Of a stretch of 64,000 nt of DNA, positions 57,661 to 64,000 are shown piece by piece; the stretch's first letter is position 1, and each line of letters opens with the position of its first letter. Both the position numbers and the translations under genes were made by a program. Below the pieces are notes generated by a model. The model was not told the origin of the DNA, ran no database searches, and was given only the letters and a program-made list of their open reading frames with translations. This stretch comes from Aristolochia californica (Eukaryota; Streptophyta; Magnoliopsida; Piperales; Aristolochiaceae). The stretch is taken from the NCBI GenBank assembly GCA_029961685.1, contig JARWKL010000006.1, positions 6,572,001-6,636,000 on the forward strand, in the 5' to 3' direction.

Positions 57661-59053
57661 CACCAGCAACTCATATGTGCGATCAACCAGCCTTGTTTCC
57701 TCCTCCTAGACTTGGTGAAAGATGAACATGCCACTATTCTTGTCCTACTGGAGCTACATAGAAAAATTACAGAGGGGACAATCGATTTTAAGTGGTCCAT
57801 CCAGGATTCACTTATTTGCTACAAACAACGGATTTATCTTCTCCACACTTCCGAGTTGATCCCAGCCATCCTCTCTACCTACCATGACAGCACACATGAA
57901 GGTATACAAAAAACTTTACAGCGAATTCGAGCATATTTTTATTGGCAAGCCATGAGAACCTCCATCGCGACATATGTCTCAGCATGTCAGGTCTGTCAAC
58001 GCAACAAAGCCGACCACTTAAGTCCAGTAGGTCTTCTACAACCTCTCACTCTCCCTACACAGGTATGGGCCAATATTTCGATGGACGTTGTTGAGGATCT
58101 TCCATAGTCAGTCGAGAAATCAGTATTATTTATGGTGGTCGATCGGTCCCCAAGTATGCACATTTTATTCCTATGGCTCATCCATATACAGCACCACGAG
58201 TGGCACAAACCTTCCTTGAGCATATTGTCTGCTTACATGACATTCCAGAATCTATTATCAGTGATCGGGATGCGGTATTTATGATCACTTTTTGGCAGGA
58301 ACTTTTTCGTTTGAGTAGTACGAAGTTGAAATTTTCCTCCTCTTATCATCCCCAGACAGATAGCCAAACTGAGGTGGTTAACCGCACTATCGAAATGTAT
58401 CTAAGGTGCCTTCTGGGTCATCCGAAACACTGGTTCAATGGCTACCGTGGGCTGAATACTGTTACAACACTTCATTCCACTCTACCTTGCAATCCACATC
58501 TTTCAGAGTTCTTTATGGCAGGGATCCCCCTCGGCTACTATCTTATACTCCAGGATCCACCCGCGTGGACGCCATTGATCAGGCACTCATGGATTGCGAC
58601 CAACTAAGATGTCTCATACGAGGTAGGGGACTCTGTGTGGTTATGCCTACATCCGTATCGCCAGCAGACCATTGCTGGACCACCACGCCGTAAACTCTCA
58701 CCCAAGTACTTTGGCCCTTTCTCCATTATTCAACGCTTGGGACTAGTGGCCTATCAACTACAACTTCCAGCCACGGCCAAACAACATGATGTGTTTCATG
58801 TATCCATCCTGAAACCATATATGGGTTTACCTCCCACATCCACTCCGTTCCTTCCTCCTGTGGACAATGGACATGTCATTCTTACACCAGCTGCGGTGTT
58901 CCGCGCTCATTTGGTCAATGACCAGTGGGAGATTCTAGTCTAGTGGACAACTACAGAACCTGATGCAGCAACATGGGAACGATTGGACCCCTTCAAATAC
59001 ATCTACCCAGCTTATGAGCTTGAGGACAAGCTCTTTCACCAAGGGGAGGCAGA
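57580..59053 (+). pseudogene. pol: Gypsy integrase and chromodomain-like end, broken
   Basis: Frame 57580-58107 holds the RNase H end and the integrase zinc finger (YHDSTHEGIQKTLQRIRAYF, ACQVCQRNKAD) and reaches ANISMDVVEDLP, the first catalytic D, before a stop. Frame 58173-58607 has ESIISDRDAVF and SSSYHPQTDSQTEVVNRTIE (second D and E). Frame 58406-58693 and frame 58635-58943 continue through SPKYFGPFSIIQRLGLVAYQ, KQHDVFHVSILKPYMG and NDQWEILV, then stop-WTTTEPDAATWERLDPFKYI and ELEDKLFHQG just before the polypurine tract. The chromodomain-like segment is split by a stop. Confidence 0.88.
59041..59053 (+). other. Polypurine tract of gypsy element
   Basis: AAGGGGAGGCAGA immediately before the LTR start TGTTGATGACTC. 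Confidence 0.85.
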
Positions 59054-59700
59054 TGTTGATGACTCAATAGCTAATAGAGTCATACAACGGAGGCACACTG
59101 AGTTACAAAGTTAATAGCTTTCTTTCCGTATTCTTTTAAATTCGTTTTTGATGCATTATTTAAGTTAAATTGCCATAGGGGCAGGTTTAAAAATTTTAAC
59201 CCCAAAACTAGGGCGGACGTCAAGCCTACTTAGAGGGCAAGGTAATGAGAAAAAAGGTAAGTCTTGAATTAGGTTAAACAAGGTTTGGAGTTCTCCTTGA
59301 CGAGCTCTAGGGTTTGGAGGTCTCCTTGATGAGCTTTAGGTCCAGGTTCCCCTCTTGAATCTGAATATCTTTCTCTCCTCTTTTGATTACTGTTTTCCAT
59401 TAAGCAATACCGAAGAAGAGAAGGGAGTTGTTGTCCTTTTTTCTGAGCCCAAACAAAGGCTTCAGCCTCCTTTCCATCACCAGAAGCAAGAGAGGGACTC
59501 TTCCCTCCTTTATTAGCAAGAATTGAGGGTTCCCAATCCTTTTGTCACAAGTAGCACCAGTACCAGTCCATTGCAGCCTCAAGGCCAGCCAGAAGAAGGT
59601 CAGGAATTCCCTAATCCTTGAGCCAAAAGTTATACAAGTTAAAGGCTTTTCAGCCCTATCACGAACAACAGCCAAGAGGCGTCCAAACCCTCTTTACCAT
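59054..59700 (+). repeat. 3' LTR of gypsy element, truncated
   Basis: Matches 53868-54510 of the 5' LTR with scattered differences. The remaining 230 bp were displaced by the next element at 59701. Confidence 0.9.
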
Positions 59701-60109
59701 TGTTATGCACGCAATAACATTATTATTTTAGTTGTTTTATTTAATTTACTTTATTTTTTTTTATTTTTAGGCCTTAGGGGTATTTTTGTAATATTTTATT
59801 TATAGGGGTATTTTTAGAAAATAGTATTTATAGGGGTATTTTTAGAATATTTTATTGTAAACCCTAACAGGGTGAACCCTATTTAAGGGGTAAGAGTAAT
59901 AAGAAATAGAAGCATTGAAGTATTAAGAATTAGGTTAAATCTAGCGTAAAGAGGCTTAGAGTTCTCCTCAACGAGCTCTAGGGTATCAAGCTTCCCTTTG
60001 GCTTGATCCTTCGTTTTTGTTCTCCATGTCTTCCTACTATCCCTACGTTACCCGTGGCAGACCCCAGATCCTCCCAAAAAATCCTTGTGTCAGATCCGGG
60101 ACCGCAACA
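59701..60109 (+). repeat. 5' LTR
   Basis: 409 bp, TGTTATGCACGCAATAACA to CCGGGACCGCAACA. Contains CCTATTTAAGGGGTAAGAGT at about 59877, a TATTTAAGG promoter-like motif shared by several gypsy LTRs here, and a GGGGTATTTTTAGAATATTTTAT repeat near 59767-59850. Confidence 0.9.
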
Positions 60110-60111
60110 AC

Positions 60112-60123
60112 TGGTATCAGAGC
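60112..60123 (+). other. Primer-binding site, tRNA-Met
   Basis: TGGTATCAGAGC, exact, two bases after the LTR end. The next bases AGCGG overlap the target duplication of the composite insertion. Confidence 0.9.
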
Positions 60124-60125
60124 GG

Positions 60126-60207
60126 TGTTAAGCACCTAGCCAATACTACCCAAAAGACCGGCCTGTTAGGAGCGGAAGACATAGGTACTTAACCCAGGAC
60201 CATAACA
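60126..60207 (-). repeat. TRIM LTR, left
   Basis: 82 bp, plus-strand TGTTAAGCACCTAGCC to CAGGACCATAACA. Apparently identical to 62664-62745. Confidence 0.92.
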
Positions 60208-60357
60208 TCACACCCTGCCCGCCCGAGCCGACGACCACGGCGGCATTAACACAGCAACGCGACCGGGTCAGGGGTCACGCCAGGGGCTTGCGGTCCACCT
60301 GCGCACGCGGCCGCTGGGACTCGAAGTCGGGACGTAGCGCCTGCTCTGATACCAAAT
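60208..60357 (-). other. TRIM interior, left copy
   Basis: 150 bp from the polypurine tract (minus GGGCGGGCAGGGTGTGA) to the primer site (minus AATTTGGTATCAGAGC, about 60342-60357). Nearly identical to 62511-62663. It joins directly to the gypsy LTR end at 60358 in place of a TRIM LTR. Confidence 0.85.
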
Positions 60358-60867
60358 TGTTATGGTCCCTAGCCATGGATCTAGTAACTCGGCGAGTCAA
60401 ATAAGGATCTGCTTCTTGCAGCAGTGAACCATGAAAATTCCTTCCCCTTCCTCCTGGTTTCGTTAGTGAAGCCAATCCCTTTTCCCAGCTCGGAATTGGG
60501 TAAGGTTTGACCCCCTCTCACAAGACCTCCAGCCAGCAACTCCTCTGCCGTCGCCTTGGCTTAAGAAGGGGTTCACGTAACCCTTCTTCCTTCTTAGTTC
60601 CGTGAAAACACCAAGGCCTCTCTCCACCACGTTAGGTAGAGATTAACCCCCTTTTCTCTTCCTTTCTCACTCACCCAAGACACCCACGAATTCAGCAATG
60701 TAACCCAAGAAAACCCAGAAAAGACTCACGCCAAGAACCCTAGCAATGGAGCTCGGGAAGACCCTAAATTACCCTAGTTTAAGCTAAATCCGAACTTACT
60801 TTATTTCTCCATCCTTACCCCTTAAATAGGGTAATTAACATCAACAAATGTTAGGGTTATAAAACCC
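60358..60867 (-). mobile_element. Gypsy LTR piece, inverted
   Basis: 510 bp. Minus strand runs GGGTTTTATAACCCTAACAT to AGGGACCATAACA, with ATTACCCTATTTAAGGGGTA as promoter-like motif. It is the reverse complement of the family of the forward LTR at 62181-62510, but lacks the first 100-130 bp. The end encodes RRVTRSMARDHNNLVSEQ, reading into the TRIM primer site. Confidence 0.8.
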
Positions 60868-61218
60868 TTCATTCCAGGGGGACACTTCTACCAGGGGGGA
60901 GGCACTGTTCCGAGGTATACTAAAATGGAATTTCCTACTTATAATGGGTCAGAAGACCCTTTGATATGGTTGTATCGATGTGAAAAATTTTTTAGCCATC
61001 AGCGAGTCCCAACCTATGACCGAGTCAACGTAGCTGTTTTCCACTTACTAGGGGAAGCACAACTTTGGTACCAGCTAGTTGAGGTTGGTAGTGAGGTGGT
61101 AGATTGGGATGAATTTAAGCGACTGTGCTCTCTCCGCTTTGGTCCTCCGGCTTACAGTAACCCTTTGGGAGATTTGGTTTTATTACGCCAAACTGGGGCC
61201 GTGGAGCAATATCAAAAA
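60864..61218 (+). repeat. 355-bp direct repeat, copy 1
   Basis: Identical, as far as I can see base for base, to 61824-62178 (offset exactly 960). It starts ACCCTTCATTCCAGGGG and ends GAGCAATATCAAAAA. Confidence 0.95.
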
Positions 61219-62241
61219 TTGTTCCAGGAAAAATTAGCACGAGCCAGCAATATGGTACAAGTGGATCAGCAAGTTGCGCTATTTACAGCAGGACTGACAG
61301 AGGCCTTAAAGCTTGAGGTGGAGCTCTATGCACCTGTTGACTTATCCAGTGCTATGAATATAGCTCGTGCTTTAGAACTGCGACAGCAAGCACAGCACAG
61401 ACGACCTCCATGGTCAGGGGAGCGCATTCCTCCGAGAAACAACCCGGTTATTACTTTGACAGGGGATCCGAGATCTAGTCATCCTACAACTCCTTATATA
61501 AAAAAATTGACAAGTGCTGAGATGGCAGAACGACGGGCTAAGAATCTATGTTACAACTGTGATGAACCATATCGGGTTGGGCATCAGTGCAAAAGATTGT
61601 TTTTGATCGATAAGTTTGAAGATAAGGATTTCAAGGTGACAGAGGATATGATTGAGGAAGAACCACCGGACATCTCCCTGCATGCCATTACTGGGCAGCA
61701 ATCGGCCACAACTACGCAAAATGGGAGCGGCTTGACAACTTCCACCAGGTCTACCCAGCTTCCAAGCTTGAGGTCAAGCTCGATCTCCAAGGAGTCTTTG
61801 AGGAGATCTTTGGGACAGCAAGGACCCTTCATTCCAGGGGGACACTTCTACCAGGGGGGAGGCACTGTTCCGAGGTATACTAAAATGGAATTTCCTACTT
61901 ATAATGGGTCAGAAGACCCTTTGATATGGTTGTATCGATGTGAAAAATTTTTTAGCCATCAGCGAGTCCCAACCTATGACCGAGTCAACGTAGCTGTTTT
62001 CCACTTACTAGGGGAAGCACAACTTTGGTACCAGCTAGTTGAGGTTGGTAGTGAGGTGGTAGATTGGGATGAATTTAAGCGACTGTGCTCTCTCCGCTTT
62101 GGTCCTCCGGCTTACAGTAACCCTTTGGGAGATTTGGTTTTATTACGCCAAACTGGGGCCGTGGAGCAATATCAAAAAGATGTTATGGACTCAATAAGAC
62201 TGAGTCATCTACTTTACTTTTATTATTTATGTTGCTTTTAA
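60925..62241 (+). CDS. gag: Gag ORF with partial second gag in tandem
   Basis: 438 codons, open throughout. Residues 1-98 are the capsid start (MEFPTYNGSEDPLIWLYRCE, FHLLGEAQLWYQLVEVG, LCSLRFGPPAYSNPLGDLVL). Residues 99-215 complete it (LFQEKLARASNMVQVDQQVA, ALELRQQAQHRRPPW, zinc knuckle CYNCDEPYRVGHQCKR). An acidic linker EEEPPDISLHAITGQQS marks the protease boundary. There the frame joins, out of register, DNA from the end of pol (61728-61790 resembles 58974-59040), so protease, RT and integrase are deleted. Residues from about 300 repeat the capsid start and run into the LTR. As a gag-only unit it resembles TR-GAG-type non-autonomous elements. The native start probably lay upstream; the ATG chosen is the first in frame. 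Confidence 0.75.
   Translation: MEFPTYNGSEDPLIWLYRCEKFFSHQRVPTYDRVNVAVFHLLGEAQLWYQLVEVGSEVVDWDEFKRLCSLRFGPPAYSNPLGDLVLLRQTGAVEQYQKLFQEKLARASNMVQVDQQVALFTAGLTEALKLEVELYAPVDLSSAMNIARALELRQQAQHRRPPWSGERIPPRNNPVITLTGDPRSSHPTTPYIKKLTSAEMAERRAKNLCYNCDEPYRVGHQCKRLFLIDKFEDKDFKVTEDMIEEEPPDISLHAITGQQSATTTQNGSGLTTSTRSTQLPSLRSSSISKESLRRSLGQQGPFIPGGHFYQGGGTVPRYTKMEFPTYNGSEDPLIWLYRCEKFFSHQRVPTYDRVNVAVFHLLGEAQLWYQLVEVGSEVVDWDEFKRLCSLRFGPPAYSNPLGDLVLLRQTGAVEQYQKDVMDSIRLSHLLYFYYLCCF
61824..62178 (+). repeat. 355-bp direct repeat, copy 2
   Basis: Second copy of 60864-61218. It stops two bases before a gypsy LTR start, with no polypurine tract between, so this junction was not made by normal reverse transcription. 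Confidence 0.95.
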
Positions 62242-62510
62242 TTTTGAATTTTATTGATTTGTAATAAGACTTAAAGGTAGGGGTAGAATTGGGTTTTATA
62301 ACCCTAACCTATGTTGATGTTAATTACCCTATTTAAGGGGTAAGGATTGAGAAATAAAGCAAGTTCGGAATTAGCATAAACTAGGGTAATTTAGGTTCCT
62401 TCTAGGCCCTCTATTCTAGGGTTCTTGGTGTGAACTCTCTTGGGGGTTTGCTGCATCCATTGGGGAGTCTTTGAGAAGATCTTGGAAGGAACACCTCAAG
62501 GACCATAACA
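62181..62510 (+). mobile_element. Gypsy LTR, forward, internally shortened
   Basis: 330 bp, TGTTATGGACTCAATAAGAC to CAAGGACCATAACA. Shares GTTTTATAACCCTAAC, ATTACCCTATTTAAGGGGTA and AAGTTCGGA(A/T)TTAGC with the inverted piece at 60358-60867, but lacks about 250 bp before its end. Confidence 0.8.
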
Positions 62511-62663
62511 TCCATCACACCCCGCCCGCCCGAGCCGACGACCACGGTGGCATTAACACAGCAACGCGACCGGGTCAGGGGTCATGCCAGGGGCTTGCGG
62601 TCCACCTGCGCACGCGGCCGCTGGGACTCGAAGTCAGGACGTAGCGCCTGCTCTGATACCAAA
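62511..62663 (-). other. TRIM interior, right copy
   Basis: Near-identical to 60208-60357 (differences include ACGGTGGC versus ACGGCGGC and TCATGCC versus TCACGCC). It ends in the primer site TTTGGTATCAGAGC (minus) next to the right TRIM LTR. Confidence 0.85.
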
Positions 62664-62745
62664 TGTTAAGCACCTAGCCAATACTACCCAAAAGACCGGC
62701 CTGTTAGGAGCGGAAGACATAGGTACTTAACCCAGGACCATAACA
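62664..62745 (-). repeat. TRIM LTR, right
   Basis: 82 bp, partner of 60126-60207, followed by the duplication AGCGG. Confidence 0.92.
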
Positions 62746-62750
62746 AGCGG

Positions 62751-62877
62751 AAACACAATTGGTTATTCTATATCCCAAGAAAGAGGGATTGCTATGGGTA
62801 AGGAATTGGAAGAAATACGAGCACGGTTAGATGCTTCAATTCAACGTTATGCAAGGGAGCCATGCGCTGCCGCAAAA
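62751..62877 (+). pseudogene. gag: Gag N-terminal fragment
   Basis: After the composite insertion the host element resumes with an ATG at about 62794: MGKELEEIRARLDASIQRYA, a charged helical start like the gag start at 54768. The gag-like part ends near 62850 and a stop follows at 62875-62877, where unrelated GC-rich DNA begins. Confidence 0.5.
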
Positions 62878-63739
62878 TAAGTCACACGACTTGAATTCTC
62901 TGAGCACAACAGCGGCACAGAAAATGCAGCGGAAGCTCTCATAGACGAACAGTAGACGAAGTATGAAATCCGAGAGTCCTCTGTCTCGAAAAGCTCTCCA
63001 AACGTCCAAAATCAGACGGCGGAGACACCGGAATTTCAAAACAGGAAGGGGCTCACCCTTTCCCAATGGACACCGTGCGTATCTCCGAACCGAAGCTGCA
63101 GCGTGGAGATGATTTCCTAACAGAGGAAATTCCAAAATCGTCGGCACTAGAGGATTTGGGGGTGACCTCAAATCCAAAATCGAAGGGGAATAGGAAATTC
63201 CGTCGGTGCCGTAGGCGAAATTTCCTCTAGTCTCTATTCCGGGGGGGTGAGAAATAGAGTTTCTCTGTCTCGACAATGCTCCCAGCGGTGAAGCCCCAAT
63301 GGGCTTCTCTTCGCCACCGATGAAGCAGGATATTGCATCAGCGCCGTAATCAACTTTTCCGCAAGGGATCTCGGTTCTAGAGGCCTGAGCAACGGCGATT
63401 CACAAGTTTTCAAGAGCCCTCTATCTCAGAAACTATCCAAACGGTGAAGCCTCGATGGGCTATAATTCGCCACCGAAAAATCAGGCGACTCTGTCGGTGC
63501 CATGAGAGAGGAAGGAGACGTCCGTCACCTGCCTTCGTCGGTGCCGTGAGGAAAGAATCCGCCGATCGCAGAGTTTGGAAGCTGCCGAAGGAAGCAGACG
63601 GGTCCCAATTAAATTTTCCTAAGTTAGGAAAATTTAATCAGACTCTCGCGCCGGACTGGGCGGATCCAACCAAGTCAACCCAGGCCAACTCAGACCGGGT
63701 CAACTCGGAAAAAAAAAACTACAATTTTGGGTGTCAAAA
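62851..63739. other. GC-rich segment of unknown origin
   Basis: About 890 bp between the gag start and the pol-end relic. It shows internal repeats (GCGGTGAAGCC(C/T)C(A/G)ATGGGCT at 63280 and 63441; TCGGTGCC(A/G)T at several places). Frames 63276-62836 (minus, 146 codons) and 63444-63773 (plus, 109 codons) have no recognisable domain. The end (63605-63715) shares TTCCTAAGTTAGGAAAATT and AACTCAGACC..CAACTCGG with 18770-18930. Possibly captured host DNA or a mobile module. Confidence 0.4.
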
Positions 63740-63766
63740 GGGGGGGGGGGGGGGGGGGGGGGGGGG
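63740..63766 (+). repeat. Homopolymer of 27 G
   Basis: Uninterrupted G run at the end of the GC-rich segment, the second such run in the window (see 28478-28507). Confidence 0.8.
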
Positions 63767-63868
63767 TTCATAGCTATCGCGGATGCTACTTCGGCACCGG
63801 TGGAGACGTCGGCATACAGACACTACGTCCGAGCTTGAGGACAAGCTCGTCTTCCAAGGGGTGTGTAA

Positions 63869-64000
63869 TGTTATGCACGCAATAATATTATTATTTTAGT
63901 TGTTTTATTTAATTTACTTTATTTTATTTCAGTTTTAGGCCATAGGGTATTTTTGGAATATTTTATTTATAGGGGTATTTTTGGAATATGGTATTTATAG
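63869..64000 (+). repeat. 3' LTR, start only
   Basis: Begins TGTTATGCACGCAATAATA after AAGGGGTGTGTAA (63856-63868, polypurine tract). Matches 59701-59830 and runs off the window. Confidence 0.9.

Larger units (their letters stand above)
53868..59700 (+). mobile_element. Ty3/gypsy element, 3' LTR cut
   Basis: 5' LTR 53868-54743, primer site 54747-54758, gag-pol remnant to about 59040, tract AAGGGGAGGCAGA (59041-59053) and 3' LTR from 59054, cut at 59700 by the LTR of the next element. Domain order RT, RNase H, integrase and a chromodomain-like end marks a chromovirus-type gypsy. It inserted into the copia relic in the integrase core; the far flank is not in the window. Confidence 0.92.
60126..62745 (-). 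mobile_element. Composite insertion: TRIM ends around a rearranged gypsy gag unit
   Basis: 2620 bp bounded by TRIM LTRs (60126-60207 and 62664-62745, 82 bp each) and flanked by a perfect 5-bp duplication AGCGG (60121-60125, 62746-62750). Inside each LTR lies a TRIM interior (60208-60357 and 62511-62663). Between them is a 2153-bp unit (60358-62510) that begins TGTTATGGTCC and ends GGACCATAACA. It consists of an inverted gypsy LTR piece, gag, a duplicated gag segment and a forward gypsy LTR. The layout is what a tandem TRIM (LTR-int-LTR-int-LTR) would give if its middle LTR had been replaced by gypsy DNA. One duplication at the outer ends implies it entered, or began, as one TRIM insertion. 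Confidence 0.85.
59701..64000 (+). mobile_element. LTR retrotransposon with composite insertion, incomplete at window end
   Basis: 5' LTR 59701-60109, primer site 60112-60123, then a 2620-bp insertion (60126-62745), a gag start, a GC-rich segment, a short pol-end relic and the 3' LTR from 63869, which continues past the window. The pol genes are missing, so it is a deleted, non-autonomous gypsy-type element. The pol-end relic (CGAGCTTGAGGACAAGCTCGTCTTCCAAGG at 63822-63857, SELEDKLVFQG-like) matches the end of the gypsy polyprotein at 59010-59045. Confidence 0.8.

Noticed and set aside
1..64000. Host protein-coding genes, tRNA or rRNA genes
   Set aside because: Every substantial frame with recognisable motifs belongs to a transposable element; no cloverleaf or rRNA-like segment was seen. 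TGGTATCAGAGC sites are primer sites, not tRNA genes.

Overview
This window looks like plant nuclear intergenic DNA. It is almost entirely nested LTR retrotransposons plus two hAT-type DNA transposons. I found no host gene, rRNA, tRNA or CRISPR array. Typical plant features are initiator-tRNA-Met primer sites (TGGTATCAGAGC), Ty1/copia and Ty3/gypsy polyproteins, Ac-like hAT transposase and terminal ends, and TRIM elements with 82-83 bp LTRs. The species cannot be named from this sequence. Nearly every polyprotein carries stops, frameshifts or deletions, so I annotate them as pseudogenes.

Layout. 1-2712: a gypsy LTR fragment, then a second gypsy element on the minus strand (3' LTR 516-997, pol remnant to 2712). 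2713-5741: an unassigned AT-rich stretch, then a long-LTR (SIRE-like) copia LTR on the minus strand with a stub of internal DNA. 5742-11505: a complete but degenerate copia element on the plus strand (TSD AATCT). 11506-20586: a SIRE-like 3' LTR broken up by a solo LTR (12075-13358, TSD CAAGG), a short copia-type element (13994-16448) and a short plus-strand element (16821-20221, TSD GTAAG) that has its own nested solo LTR. 20587-25592 and 43493-46013: the body of that minus-strand SIRE-like element, split in two.

The split is explained by a 17.9 kb insertion (25593-43487, TSD GTTGG): a second copia element on the minus strand, itself loaded with later insertions. These are a non-autonomous LTR element (26011-30709) holding a hAT element (26101-27909, 8-bp TSD GAGGAAGG); a gypsy element (30971-36418, TSD GACTG) holding a TRIM (35458-35786, TSD ATGCG); an autonomous-type hAT relic (39360-42173); a recombinant gypsy LTR (42174-42513); and a solo LTR (42938-43481) inserted one base from the end of the host LTR.

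46014-64000: two more minus-strand copia relics (from 46014 and from 48342). The second is broken by a non-autonomous element (51194-53829, TSD GAACC) and cut by a gypsy element (53868-59700). That gypsy element is in turn cut by a gypsy-type element starting at 59701 and running off the window. The last element carries, directly after its primer-binding site, the oddest structure here: a 2620 bp insertion (60126-62745, TSD AGCGG) whose outer LTRs and both flanking internal segments are TRIM, but whose centre is a rearranged gypsy gag unit with inverted LTR pieces and an exact 355 bp duplication.

Themes: three short LTR elements (16821, 26011, 51194) share non-coding internal modules but have no pol. 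Two copia copies lost most of integrase at similar places. The gypsy gag frame seems to begin inside the LTR and read through the primer-binding site. Order of insertion can largely be read from intact target-site duplications.
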